From: DASXUL01 sp036504855 | GTDB taxonomy: Bacteria; Armatimonadota; DTGP01; JAKQQT01 | Assembly: GCA_036504855.1 (NCBI GenBank) | Contig: DASXUL010000002.1 | Span: 54,557-118,556, forward strand | Length of the DNA stretch: 64,000 bases | Direction of reading: 5' to 3' | Shown here: one piece after another, positions 1 through 9,900 of the stretch | Numbering within the stretch: position 1 is the stretch's first letter | Layout: every line of letters starts with the position of its first letter | Made by a program: the position numbers and the translations under genes | The notes under the pieces: model-generated | Told to the model about the DNA's origin: nothing | The model's database searches: none | The model's input: the letters and a program-made list of their open reading frames with translations, nothing else

Positions 1-2
1 TG

Positions 3-776
3 CCCGCCGGCCGAGCGCTTTACGAGGGTACGATGCGCCGATGGGTGCAGCGCCACGCTACCCTCGGATTCGGCGTCAGCGAAGGCGCCGCCGAAACCCT
101 CTTCGGACGCGCCTGGCAGTGTGACCGGCGATGGGAGGTGTTGCACTGCGGCATTCCGCTGGATGGTTTCCGTGCCAGCGTCGATCGCTCCACGGTTCGC
201 GCCGAACTCGGCCTTTCCCCCACGGACCTCGTGATCGGCCATATCGGCCGCTTTGTTGCGGCGAAGAACCACGCATTCCTGCTGCAGACCATCGCGGAAC
301 TTGCCGGCCTGGAGCCTTCCACGCGCCTGGTGTTGGTGGGCGACGGCCCCCTCCGGCCCCACATTGAGGATCTGAGCGAGCGCCTGGGGCTGGGCAACCG
401 GGTGGTGTTTCTCGGCGCGCGTGAGGATATCCCACGCCTTCTGATGGGTGCGGTGGACGTCTTCCTGTTCCCCTCCCTCTACGAGGGCCTTCCGCTCGCG
501 TGTTTGGAGGCCCAGGCGGCGGGGGTTCCGGTGGTGATGTCCGATACGATCACACGGGAGGTCGAGGTCGTGAAGGAACTGGTGACCCGCATGCCCCTTA
601 CCTGCCCGCCGGTCGCATGGGCGGAGGTTTGTTTGGCGGCGGGCCGGCTCCGGCGAGCAGGTTCTCCTGGGTGCTGGCTCGCCCGGCTGGAAGGCGGAAC
701 GCACGACGTGCGGGTGAGCGCCCGCACGTTGGAGCGGAAGCTGTTGGCGGCTTGCGAAGCGTCCAGGCCGGCGTGA
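3..776 (+). CDS. GT4-type glycosyltransferase, 5'-truncated by the window edge
   Basis: This is the C-terminal part of a GT-B retaining glycosyltransferase, probably adding a sugar to a lipid-linked exopolysaccharide repeat unit in the cytoplasm. The frame is open to the left edge, so the true start lies outside the window; the first internal ATG is at 33. Visible GT4 features are IGHIGRF (start of the nucleotide-sugar domain), the VLVGDGP strand, and the FPSLYEGLP-LACLEAQAAGVPVV donor-binding signature with the usual E-x7-E spacing. It converges on the acyltransferase gene with only 8 bases between the stop codons. It probably belongs to the same polysaccharide locus but is read in the opposite direction. 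Acceptor and donor cannot be told from sequence. Confidence 0.85.
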   Translation, partial: PAGRALYEGTMRRWVQRHATLGFGVSEGAAETLFGRAWQCDRRWEVLHCGIPLDGFRASVDRSTVRAELGLSPTDLVIGHIGRFVAAKNHAFLLQTIAELAGLEPSTRLVLVGDGPLRPHIEDLSERLGLGNRVVFLGAREDIPRLLMGAVDVFLFPSLYEGLPLACLEAQAAGVPVVMSDTITREVEVVKELVTRMPLTCPPVAWAEVCLAAGRLRRAGSPGCWLARLEGGTHDVRVSARTLERKLLAACEASRPA

Positions 777-784
777 ACGTGTAT

Positions 785-1858
785 TCAGGGCACGGCGCTT
801 GCGTCTGGCGCCGCGACGGCGGGAGCCCGAACGGTTAACCGCGTTTCCACAAGCCGGTTCCCCAGGCGGATCATGGGTTCTTCCAGCGTGTGGTAGAGGA
901 GAACCGGCAAGCCCACGGCCAGGATCACAAACACGCTCCACTGCGCCGGCGCCGGCAGATCGTGCAGCCGCACGAAAGCGAACCACTCGCACGGCATGTG
1001 CGTGATGTAGATTCCATACGAGTAACGCGCCGTGAGCTGGCCGAAAGTGCGCAGCCAACCAGCGCGCACCTCCGTGAACCGGGCCACATTCAGTCCAACT
1101 GCCAGGCAGACCAGCATGCCCTTGAACGAGGCCGCGCCGCCCGGGACCATCATGTAGATCAGCGATAGTCCGTAGAGCATGGCCGCGAACTGCCAGAATG
1201 GCCGGTTCGGCCGTGTCCGCGTCGTTACCCAGTAGGCGATAACGCCTGGGAGGAACGCCGGCACGAGCCAGAGAAGGCTGGGCTGGAACTGGTAGCGGAA
1301 CTGGAGAGCCGCGATGGGCACAGCGGCCAGCCAGATCGCCAGGAGGGTTCGTAAGCCGGAGATGCGACGCACGAAGCCGTACAGCGCCGGCAGGAACAGG
1401 TACATCTGCATCTCGTACGGAAGGCTCCAGAGCGGCAGGAGCACCGATGGAGCGCCGGCGAGGTTTTGCACAAGCAGAACGTTGGTGAAGACCGCCCATG
1501 GGGTAAAAGCTCCCCCAACGAAGCGTCCCGGGTAGATTCCCACCATCGGGATGCGGGCGGCGCATACCACGGTTACCGCGAGTATGCTCAGCGGGAAAAC
1601 GCGGAAGCAGCGCCTCACCATGAACGCGGCGAACAGCCCTCGTCGCCCCAACCGGGCTTCCTGACGCTCCAGCGAGAACATCAGCACCAGGCAGGTGTGC
1701 ACGAAGAAGAGCAGCACACCCAACACGCCAAGCTCGCGCGGCTTGAAGAACCACGTTGTCGGCTCGCCGAAGAACACGAAGAGGTGGTCGGCCAGCACGA
1801 AGAGCACTGCCGTCGCCCGCAGAAAATCCAGGTTAGCTGATTGTCGGGTTGCGTTCAA
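785..1858 (-). CDS. Acyltransferase 3 (OafA/YrhL-type) integral membrane O-acyltransferase
   Basis: This 357-residue, multi-spanning membrane protein belongs to the acyltransferase-3 family, which O-acetylates or otherwise acylates surface sugars. The N-terminus carries the family hallmark NLDFLRATAVLFVLADHLFVFFG, with the conserved Arg and the HxxF-like segment. About ten hydrophobic helices follow, including one with YSYGIYITHMP, typical of the family's eighth to ninth helix. It lies 38 bases after the PglF-like gene and reads the same way, so it is probably the last gene of that transcription unit. The likely job is decorating the exopolysaccharide made by the locus. The substrate is unknown. 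The length is usual for the family's core domain without an extra SGNH domain. Confidence 0.88.
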   Translation of the reverse strand: MNATRQSANLDFLRATAVLFVLADHLFVFFGEPTTWFFKPRELGVLGVLLFFVHTCLVLMFSLERQEARLGRRGLFAAFMVRRCFRVFPLSILAVTVVCAARIPMVGIYPGRFVGGAFTPWAVFTNVLLVQNLAGAPSVLLPLWSLPYEMQMYLFLPALYGFVRRISGLRTLLAIWLAAVPIAALQFRYQFQPSLLWLVPAFLPGVIAYWVTTRTRPNRPFWQFAAMLYGLSLIYMMVPGGAASFKGMLVCLAVGLNVARFTEVRAGWLRTFGQLTARYSYGIYITHMPCEWFAFVRLHDLPAPAQWSVFVILAVGLPVLLYHTLEEPMIRLGNRLVETRLTVRAPAVAAPDASAVP

Positions 1859-1896
1859 AGGTCCCTGCCCAGATGGGAAAGCGCTCGGCCGGACTC

Positions 1897-3948
1897 TCAG
1901 CGTAGCGGTCTGAACTGCACATCGGAAGCATTCAGATCACGCATCTCGTCGTCCACGGTTGGGAGCGCGGGTTCGTCGGCCCGATCAATCTGCGGGTGGG
2001 CGATTGCTACGGGCGGAACAGACTTGCGCTTGGATCCCTCGGGCCCATACGTGGGCACCAGCCGGGCCAGAATGCGCTTCACGTCTTCCGCGTCGTTGTT
2101 ATGAACGGCTTCCGTGAGCAGTCGCAGGCCGTGGTACAGGGACTCGTGGTCGATTCGGCTGGGGCGCGCCATCCTGATCTTGTCGTGATCGGTGGCGGTG
2201 ATCCCCTCTTCGTCCGTCAGTACCTCCTCGTAGAGCTTCTCGCCTGGCCGGATCCCGGTGACGTTGATAGGGATGTCCACCTCGGGGATCAGCCCGTTCA
2301 GGCGGATCAGGTTGCACGCGAGATCCATGATCTTCACCGGGCGGCCCATATCGAGCACGAATACCTCGCCATGCCGTCCCATGGCGCCGGCCTGGATCAC
2401 CAGTTGCACGGCCTCCGGGATGGTCATGAAGTAGCGCACCATTTCCGGATGGGTAACGGTAACCGGCAGGCCCCGCTCAATCTGGTGCTGCATCGTGAGC
2501 ACCACGCTGCCGCGGCTTCCCAGCACGTTTCCAAATCGCACCGAGGCGAAGGTTGTAACGGCATCCCGAGGCTCAATGGTCTCAAAGCCCCAGATCGAAA
2601 GCGGTCGTTTTCCCTGCCGGGCCATCTCTATCCGTTGGGCCAGGCTCTGCACCACCATCTCCGCCACGCGCTTCGACGCGCCCATCACAGAGGTGGGGTT
2701 TACGGCCTTGTCGGTGGAGATCATCACGAAGGTCCGCACGCCGTGCCGGATCGAGAGCTCGGCGAGGTTCTTGGTGCCGAAGATATTGTTCTTGACGGCC
2801 TCCTCGGGGTTCGCCTCCATCAGCGGCACGTGCTTATGCGCCGCCGCGTGGAACACCACGGTGGGCCGGTGATCGCGAAACACGGTCTCAAGGCGGTTGC
2901 GATCCTTGATGTCCGCGATGATCATCTTCGGCTCACAGTCGTAATCGCCCCGTAGTTCCCGCTCGATCCAGAAGATGCTGTTCTCGCCATGGCCCACGAG
3001 GATGAGCTCGGCCGGGCCATAGGACAGAATCTGCCGGCACAACTCGCTGCCGATCGATCCGCCCGCGCCGGTGACCAGCACTCTCTGTCCGGCGACGTAC
3101 CGAGCGATGGTCTCCATGTTCACCTGGATGGGCGTCCGCTCCAGCAGGTCTTCCACACGCACCTTACGGATGCGGTTCGTGGAAAGGCCGTGCGAGAGAA
3201 TCTGCGCCAGCGGGGGCAGGATGGTGAGCTCCGCCTTGGTCTTCGAGCAGCAACGGATGATCTCACCCACTCGGTTGCCTGGCAGCGATGGGATGGCGAT
3301 CAGCACCTGGTCGACATGGTGGCGCTCCACGAGGTCCGGAATGTCCTCGGTTGTGCCGAGCACGCGTACGCCGAGGATAACCGTGTTGGTCTTTCGGCGG
3401 TCGTCGTCAACGAAACCCACGGGGCGTAGCCGGGCCACGCCGTCTTCCTTCATCAGGCGCACAATCTTGCTGCCGCCGTCGCCGGCGCCGACCACGAGGA
3501 CTCGGCGCACCGGGCCATCGGTCCGGTTCTTCACGGAAGCGCGGCTCCAGTAGACGCGCGCCGCCGCCCGCACGACGAGGAGAAGCGTAGCCGTTAGAAA
3601 CCACTCGATCACCAACACGCCGCGAGGCACGTGAAAGGCGCGCAGCGACAGGAGCACGGCCACGAACACGGCGGACCCAATTGTGGTCGACTGCAGTACG
3701 GGCGCCGCGTCGCAGATGCTGGCGAAGCGCCACGGTGATCGGTATCGGCTCACGGCGTAGTTGGCCAGCAGGCGGATGAGCACGAGGCCGGGCGTCAATG
3801 CGAGGTAGACCTCCAGATAGTGGCTCGAGATGTCGCCGTCAAACCGGATCACGAATGCCAGTAGAAACGAGAGGGCAATCAGCAATGATTCAACGGCCAG
3901 TTTGGTGGCCATGTGCGTTCGATATTGTCGCGCCGTTCTGATATTCAT
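1897..3948 (-). CDS. Membrane-anchored nucleotide-sugar 4,6-dehydratase, CapD/PglF/WbpM family
   Basis: This 683-residue polysaccharide biosynthesis protein has four N-terminal membrane helices (about 15-125), a CoA-binding-like Rossmann domain with VVGAGDGG near 150, and a C-terminal extended-SDR domain starting VTGAGGSIGSELC near 295. The catalytic region is STDKAVNPTSVMGASKR: the usual YxxxK is MxxxK, as in PglF/WbpM enzymes, which convert UDP-GlcNAc to the 4-keto-6-deoxy sugar. Together with the DegT aminotransferase next to it and the NeuD/PglD-like acetyltransferase, this makes a bacillosamine-like (2,4-diamino-2,4,6-trideoxy sugar) pathway plausible. The start ATG is at the end of the reading frame and no better one is visible. 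The exact product depends on the downstream transferases. Confidence 0.9.
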   Translation of the reverse strand: MNIRTARQYRTHMATKLAVESLLIALSFLLAFVIRFDGDISSHYLEVYLALTPGLVLIRLLANYAVSRYRSPWRFASICDAAPVLQSTTIGSAVFVAVLLSLRAFHVPRGVLVIEWFLTATLLLVVRAAARVYWSRASVKNRTDGPVRRVLVVGAGDGGSKIVRLMKEDGVARLRPVGFVDDDRRKTNTVILGVRVLGTTEDIPDLVERHHVDQVLIAIPSLPGNRVGEIIRCCSKTKAELTILPPLAQILSHGLSTNRIRKVRVEDLLERTPIQVNMETIARYVAGQRVLVTGAGGSIGSELCRQILSYGPAELILVGHGENSIFWIERELRGDYDCEPKMIIADIKDRNRLETVFRDHRPTVVFHAAAHKHVPLMEANPEEAVKNNIFGTKNLAELSIRHGVRTFVMISTDKAVNPTSVMGASKRVAEMVVQSLAQRIEMARQGKRPLSIWGFETIEPRDAVTTFASVRFGNVLGSRGSVVLTMQHQIERGLPVTVTHPEMVRYFMTIPEAVQLVIQAGAMGRHGEVFVLDMGRPVKIMDLACNLIRLNGLIPEVDIPINVTGIRPGEKLYEEVLTDEEGITATDHDKIRMARPSRIDHESLYHGLRLLTEAVHNNDAEDVKRILARLVPTYGPEGSKRKSVPPVAIAHPQIDRADEPALPTVDDEMRDLNASDVQFRPLR

Positions 3949-4107
3949 TTCAGGTCTTCCATACCTTGTAGAGTGCGCCGGCCGCTGAGCCGGCCCATGG
4001 CAATCGCCCTGGGAGCCTGGATTCGGTGTGGCTCACCTTTGTCCGTGAGCGGGCTCCATCCCATTGGCGGCGCTTCGGCGATGCGAGACAACAGCCCAAG
4101 TTGGCAT

Positions 4108-5352
4108 TCATACGGCGGCGAACTGCCCAGTCGAGTTCGGAACGTCCGAAACCTCTTCCCCCTCCTCCGCGCGTTGGAGCAACCCGATGGCGGAGACGGC
4201 CACGCGCGCTTGGCGCGCGGTGAGGCACTCGCGCAAAAGGCCGATCACGCGCGCCTGGTCGGCAGGCGCGAGGTTGGACCCGGACGGCAGGCAGATGCCG
4301 TTCGTGAAAAGAGAGCGAGACACGTCTCGCCGCTCGGAATGCTGATGGTAGGGCGCGTTGTCGAAGAGCGGCTGCATATGCAGCGGCTTCCAGACGGGCC
4401 GGGCCTCAATGTTCTGCTGCGCGAGCGCTTCGACGACATCCATCGGCGCAACGCGACAAACGCGGGGGTCGATGGTGAGAACGGTGAGCCAACGGGATGA
4501 GCGGCCGAAGCTGGCCTCCGGCATGAAGGCGATGCCGCCAATGTCTTCCAGGCCCATGCGGTATCGCTCGAAGACAACCCGGCGGGCGGCCACGCGGTCC
4601 GGCAGCACGCGCAACTGGCCGCGGCCAATCCCGGCAAGCACGTTGCTGAGGCGATAGTTGAAACCCATCTCGCTGTGTTCGTAGTGCGGCGCAGGGTCGC
4701 GCGCCTGGGTGGCCCAGAAACGCGCCTTGGCTAACGCCTCGCAATCCGAGGAAACGAGAGCGCCGCCGCCCGACGTGGTGATGATCTTGTTGCCGTTGAA
4801 CGAGTAAATGCCGAACTTGCCGAGCGTTCCGCAGGCGCGGCCGCGGTAGGTAGCGCCCAGCGCTTCGGCGGCGTCTTCCAGGATCGGCACGTCATACTGG
4901 CGGCAGAGCGCGAGGATCGGGGCCATGTCGGCGCTCTGCCCGTAGAGGTGCGCCACGATGACGGCCTTCGGCAGCTTACCGTTGGCGTCGGCGTGTCGAA
5001 AGGCCTGCGACAGAGCGCGGGGCGACATGTTCCAGGTTTCCGGCTCGGAGTCGATGAACACGGGCGCGGCGCCCTGGTAGAGGATCGGGTTGGCGCTGGC
5101 GACGAACGTGAGCGACGAGCAGAAGACGGTGTCGCCGGGGCCGACATCCATCAACCGCAGGGCCAGATGCAGCGCCGCGGTGCCGGAACTGAGGGCCACG
5201 GCGCCCTCAACGCCGGCGTATTCGGCGAGCTCTCGCTCAAAGGCGTCCACATGCGGCCCGACTGGCGCTATCCAGTTGGTGGCGAATGCTTCCGCCACGA
5301 ACCGCTCTTCCCACTCGCCCATATGCGGGCTGGACAGGTAAATGCGTTCCAC
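4108..5352 (-). CDS. DegT/DnrJ/EryC1/StrS-family PLP sugar aminotransferase
   Basis: This 414-residue pyridoxal-phosphate enzyme transfers an amino group to a keto-sugar nucleotide, most likely the 4-keto product of the neighbouring PglF-like dehydratase. Family features are LSSGTAALHLAL (cofactor phosphate loop), the EDAAEALGATYRG aspartate segment, and the Schiff-base lysine in FNGNKIITTSGGGAL. The reading frame is open to 5421, but the start chosen is GTG at 5352 because GAGAGG sits seven bases upstream and the protein then begins VERIYLSSPHMG, as usual for PglE-type enzymes. A sigma-54-like site lies about 70 bases upstream. The C-terminal 40 residues, rich in Glu and Val, extend slightly beyond the family core. 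Confidence 0.92.
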   Translation of the reverse strand: MERIYLSSPHMGEWEERFVAEAFATNWIAPVGPHVDAFERELAEYAGVEGAVALSSGTAALHLALRLMDVGPGDTVFCSSLTFVASANPILYQGAAPVFIDSEPETWNMSPRALSQAFRHADANGKLPKAVIVAHLYGQSADMAPILALCRQYDVPILEDAAEALGATYRGRACGTLGKFGIYSFNGNKIITTSGGGALVSSDCEALAKARFWATQARDPAPHYEHSEMGFNYRLSNVLAGIGRGQLRVLPDRVAARRVVFERYRMGLEDIGGIAFMPEASFGRSSRWLTVLTIDPRVCRVAPMDVVEALAQQNIEARPVWKPLHMQPLFDNAPYHQHSERRDVSRSLFTNGICLPSGSNLAPADQARVIGLLRECLTARQARVAVSAIGLLQRAEEGEEVSDVPNSTGQFAAV

Positions 5353-5420
5353 GATATCCCTCTCAGCTTCGGCCGCGCCGCGACCGGAATACACAGCAAA
5401 CCAAATGGTCCATTGCTCCA

Positions 5421-5438
5421 AAGCAGATATCGTGCCAA
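5421..5438 (-). promoter_or_regulatory. Sigma-54-like -24/-12 promoter upstream of the aminotransferase gene
   Basis: Read on the minus strand the site is TTGGCACGATATCTGCTT. It has GG at -24 and GC at -12 with the required 10 bases between, and differs from TGGCAC-N5-TTGC only at the first base of the -12 box. It ends about 70 bases before the GTG start of the aminotransferase, giving a short leader. It is one of five similar sites in this window, all intergenic and correctly oriented. Confidence 0.55.
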
Positions 5439-5653
5439 TAACGAAACGTGATCAATACGCCCCGGAGCGATGCCGCTCGCTCATCAAATGGCCCGCCAAG
5501 CACGCTGAGATTCCGGCGATACGCGCCAAGGGGGCGCAGAGGCCTTGAACGCTTTGTGGGAGACGGCGAAAGCTGCCAAGCAGGCGTCGCAAATTGTCGC
5601 CTGCACGCTTTTCGGGGGGTGGACGCAACTCCGGAGCGGGTTCGCGCGGCGCC

Positions 5654-6643
5654 TCACGCTGCAACGGCCGTCGCTTTGCTGAGGCCGCCGACGCCGACGT
5701 TGGCCCACGTCAGGTAGGCGGCAAGCCCCTCGCGGATGCGGACGCGCGGGTGGTAGCCCAGGCATGCGGCCGCTTTGCTGATGTCCGCTAGGGTGGCCGG
5801 GGCGTCGCCAGGCCGGTCTGGCTGCAGAGAGACCCGCGGAGAGACGCCGAGGAGCTCCCCGAGCGTGTCGACAAGCCGTCGAATGGATACAGCCTCGGAA
5901 CTGCCCAGGTTCAGCACCTGACGCCCCACCCCGGGCGGCTGGTCCGCCGCGCGGATGATGCCATCCACGATGTCGCCGACGAACGTGTAATCGCGCTCGC
6001 TTGTGCCGTCTCCGTAGATGGTGATCGGCCTGCCGGCGAGGATACGTTCCACGAACAGCGGGATCGCCATGTCCGGACGCTGGCGCGGACCGTATACGGT
6101 GAAGAACCGGAGGCAAACGGTTTCCAGGCCGTAGAGGCGCTGGTAGGTGGCCGCCATGACTTCCATCGCCAGCTTGCTGACCGCATATGGCGAGAGCGGA
6201 ACCAGGGGCGATTCCTCTTCGTGGCACGGCAGGCGAGGCGTGGCCCCGTAGACGGAGGATGAGGATGCCAGCACCACACGCGGGATCCCGCATGCCCGAG
6301 CGGCATCCATCACGTTGGTGGCGCCGATCAGGTTGATGGTCTGGTACGCGCCGGGGTCGGTGAGCGACTGCGAAACGCCCGGCCTCGCGGCGAAGTTGAG
6401 GATCTGCTCTACCCCGTGCTTCTTGATCGTGTCGATGAGGGCTTCGCGGTTCAGGATGTCATCAACAACGGGGATGAAGCGCGCATTGCACAGGAGTCCC
6501 TCAATATTGCGCGCCTTCAGCGTACGGTCGTAAAATGGGTCGAAGTTGTCCAGGCAGACGACTCGGTCCCCGCGAGACAGCAGCCGTTCGCAAACGTGTG
6601 ATCCGATGAACCCGGCGCCGCCGGTGACCAGTGTAGTTGCCAT
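5654..6643 (-). CDS. NAD-dependent UDP-sugar epimerase, UDP-glucuronate 4-epimerase-like
   Basis: This 329-residue extended short-chain dehydrogenase/reductase begins with the NAD-binding VTGGAGFIGSHVCERL. The acidic DNFDPFYD segment that follows is characteristic of CapI/GAE-type UDP-glucuronate 4-epimerases. The active site SSSSVYG and the YAVSK catalytic pair are intact, and CLRFFTVYGPRQRPDMA is the family's sugar-binding region. It would supply UDP-galacturonate or a related 4-epimer to the polysaccharide. The ATG at 6643 is used. The gene stands alone between the aminotransferase and the beta-helix gene and has its own sigma-54-like site about 170 bases upstream. The alternative of a UDP-GlcNAc 4-epimerase of the WbpP type cannot be excluded. 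Confidence 0.88.
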   Translation of the reverse strand: MATTLVTGGAGFIGSHVCERLLSRGDRVVCLDNFDPFYDRTLKARNIEGLLCNARFIPVVDDILNREALIDTIKKHGVEQILNFAARPGVSQSLTDPGAYQTINLIGATNVMDAARACGIPRVVLASSSSVYGATPRLPCHEEESPLVPLSPYAVSKLAMEVMAATYQRLYGLETVCLRFFTVYGPRQRPDMAIPLFVERILAGRPITIYGDGTSERDYTFVGDIVDGIIRAADQPPGVGRQVLNLGSSEAVSIRRLVDTLGELLGVSPRVSLQPDRPGDAPATLADISKAAACLGYHPRVRIREGLAAYLTWANVGVGGLSKATAVAA

Positions 6644-6812
6644 TCAGCCTTCCCGCGGACAGACGGATCGTGGCCTCGGCGAGAGGGCGCCGCCGCGCCC
6701 GGCGCGCGGACTTCACGGACGGCCGCGCTGCTCCGCCTCATGAGCGATCCCGGACGACAAACGCTGAAACCACTGCCCCGGCCCGAGGGCCGGCGCCGTG
6801 ATAAGAGGGCTT

Positions 6813-6830
6813 GGGCAATACGCGTGCCAT
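6813..6830 (-). promoter_or_regulatory. Sigma-54 -24/-12 promoter upstream of the epimerase gene
   Basis: On the minus strand the site reads ATGGCACGCGTATTGCCC, an exact match to TGGCACG-N4-TTGC with 10 bases between the GG and GC pairs. It lies about 170 bases upstream of the epimerase ATG, just after (in minus-strand order) the terminator hairpin of the beta-helix gene. It therefore starts a new transcript rather than relying on read-through. Confidence 0.72.
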
Positions 6831-6847
6831 TTAGCACACTCGCCCAA

Positions 6848-6908
6848 ATGGCCTGAAGGGGCGCCCGGATTGCATCATCTATGCGCTCCGGACGCCCCTT
6901 CAGGCCAT
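6848..6908 (-). terminator. Long hairpin after the beta-helix gene
   Basis: An inverted repeat pairs 6848-6869 with 6887-6908 (22 bases with one C/A mismatch) around a 17-base loop. It begins 28 bases past the beta-helix stop codon on the minus strand. There is no strong T-run, but the stem is very stable and it separates two transcription units. Confidence 0.75.
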
Positions 6909-6935
6909 CGATTCCCACGTTTCCAGGCGCTATCC

Positions 6936-9900
6936 CTAGCGGAAGGCGCTCACTTGCCACACGCGGGCGGCCGGGTTCACGGCAACCGCGCTGACGTTGC
7001 CGACGCGGACCGTGGCGGTGTTGGCTGCTGATATGTAACCGGACCAGACCAGGCCGCTCTCGGCGGCGCCGTTCGGAGATACGCTAACGGCATCTCCAAC
7101 CTGCGCGCCAGGCACGGTCACAGTCAGTTCGGCGGCGCCCTTCGCCGCGATGGACGGGAAGTCCAGGGTGGCGGCAGTGCGGCCCCAGCCGCCGGTGGTG
7201 ATGAGGCCGGCGGGATTCACGGTGAGCAGGCTGTCCGCGTTCCAGTTGTCGGGGCCGGGATCGGCGGCGGCAATGGGGCCTTCCACGGTGATTCCGCCCA
7301 ACACGCTCACGGCCGTGGGGTCGTTGACCTGGCCGGCAACGTGAACCGTGTAGGTGTTTGCGGCGGCTTCACGATGCACGAGGCTGAAGTACCAACGACC
7401 GCTGGCCGAGTTCCAGATCGGTCCCACGAGGGAAACGCCGTTGGCGGTGTTTCCGAGCGCGGAGACGACTTGGGCGGACTTCTCGTAAACGGCTCCGGCG
7501 CCGGTGAGCCCCAGCGAGTATTGCTTAACGTAACGGCCCAGCGCGTTCGAGCCCTGGTAACCGCCGGTGATGGTAAAGGCCAAAGTGCCCCACAGGGCGC
7601 TGCCGGCGGGAAGGTAGAAGCGCATCTCCTGGTTGGCTGCCGCCACGAACGGCACGGTGTATGTGCCTTCGAGGCACGCGCCGGTGGTCAGCGATCCGGC
7701 ATCCATGCGAATGGCGTTAGTGGAACTGGTGGCCGTAGCGGTGGTGGCCGGACCGACCGGAAGGGCCAGGCCCTGCGCGGCGAATGTGTTGGCCTTCCAG
7801 ACGCGGGCGACCGGATCGATGGCGGATGCGGTGGTGTTCAGAACGCGCACCGTGACGGAGCCCGATGTCGGTACGTAGGCGGAGTAGGCGAGGCCGGCTT
7901 CCAGGCCGGATCCCGGGGCCGCGGCGACCACGTCGCCGGAACCGGCGCCAGGCGCCGCCATGGTCAGCTCGGCCTGGGAGCCGGCGGGGATGCTGGGGAA
8001 GTCCAGCGTGGCGGCGCCGCGCGCCCAGCCGCCAACGGTGATGGCTCCGCTCTGGCTCACGGCAAGCGTGTTCTTGATGTTCCAGGCGTCCTTGCCGGGA
8101 TCGGCCTGGGCCACCGGGCCTTCAAGCGTCATGCTCTTCACGGCGGCGATGCCGGTGGTGTCGGCGGATTGGCCGGTGACGGTAACCGTGTAGTTGTTGG
8201 CCGCGGCCTCGCGGTGCACGAGGCTGAAGAACCACCGGCTGCTGCCCGCGTCCCAGTTGGGCCCGACGAGCGTTACGCCGACGGTGGTCTGCCCGAGGTC
8301 GGTCACCACCTGTGAGGAGCCTTCGTACAGGGCTCCGGCCGCGGTGAGGCCCAGCGAGAAGGCCTTGTTGTAATGGCCCTGTGCGGGACTGCCGTTCCAG
8401 CCGCCTGCCACGGTGAAGCTCATCGTGCCGTAGAAGCCCGTGCTGGCCGGAAGGTAGAAGCGCATCGCCTGGTTTGCCGTGGCGCCCAGACTGACCGAGA
8501 ACGTATTCTCCGCGCGAGACAACCCGATGGCGACCACGGAACCCGTGGCGGGTGCGGTGGACGCCAGTGTGGTGACGCTGGTTGGGCGGGAAGGCAGCGT
8601 TGCGGACGCGTTGGAGAACGAGGCCGTTTCCCACACTCTGGCCGCCGGGTTGATGGTAGTGGCGCTCTGGTTGCTGGCGCGAACCGTTACAACGCCGGAG
8701 GTCGCAACGTACGCCGACCATACGATTCCCGGTTCCGGCGCTCCGGTGGGGGCGGCGGAGGCCGGGTCGCCGGCCACGGCGCCCGGAGTGGTCACGTTCA
8801 GGTCGGCGGATGCGCCCGCGGCCAGCGACGGGAAGTCCAGGGTGGCCGCGCCGCGGCTCCAGCCGCCGGCGGTGATGTAGCCCGCCGCGTCCGTCTTGAT
8901 GGCGTTGTTGATGCTCCAAACGTCTTTGCCGGGGTCGGCCTGGCTGACCGGGCCCTCGGACGTCATGTTCTGGATGGCCGTTGCGTAACTGGCGTTGGAT
9001 GGCTGTCCAACAATCTGTACGGTGTAGTTGTTCAGCGACGCCTCACGATGGACCAGGCTGAAGTACCAACGGCCGGTGGCGCTGTCGAATGCCGGGCCCG
9101 TCAGCGATACGCCGGCGGATGTGACGCCCATGTCGGCGGTCACTTGCGAACCGGCCTCATACACCGTCCCACCGGCTGCAAGGCCCAGGGAGAACTCCTT
9201 GGTGTAACGGCCGGCGGCGAGGGAGCCATTGTAGCCGCCGGTAACGGTCATCGACAGAGCGCCCCAGTAGGCGGAGTTGGCCGGCAGGTAATAGCGCATC
9301 GCCTGGTTGGCGGTTGCGCCGAATCCCGCGGTGTAGGCCTTGGTGACCTTCGTGCCGCCGGACTGCGTGCTGCCGCCGGTGGAGCCGCCCGTCCCGCCGC
9401 CGCCGGTGGGAGGCGGGGTTACCACGCTCGTCAGGAGGGTGGCAATGGCGCCGGTGACGGTGGAGTAGGGATTGGCGGTGTTGAAGGTAGAGTTGAAGGC
9501 CGGCCGGAAGTACGTGCCGGAGTTGTAGTGATCCTGATAGGTGGGGCACGCGGTGTAGGTGGTGTTGAAGTGGCTGGTTGCGACTCCGGTGAGGTCCGTT
9601 GTGTAAGTGTTGTTCTGGCTGGAGTGGATGTTGTTCAGCCAGATGACGCCCTGACCGCCGGTTCCGCTCTTGTCCGCCGTCGGCACGAAGACGCGGTTGT
9701 TCACGAAGTCCACGTTCGGCATGTTCTGGAGGTAGACGGTGATATTGCTCGTGGGCCCGGTATACGTTCCGATGATGTCGTTGTTGTCGATGAGCGCGGT
9801 AGCCGGAAGGCCGTCGGCCACGATGGCGAAGGAATTGGAGTAGAGCTTGTTGTTCCGGATGATGGCAGTTACGTTTGGCATCACGCCGCGCACGAACGAG

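Noticed and set aside
1996..2955. A 319-codon plus-strand frame opposite the PglF-like gene
   Set aside because: His/Arg-rich composition typical of antisense in GC-rich DNA; the minus-strand gene has intact motifs throughout.
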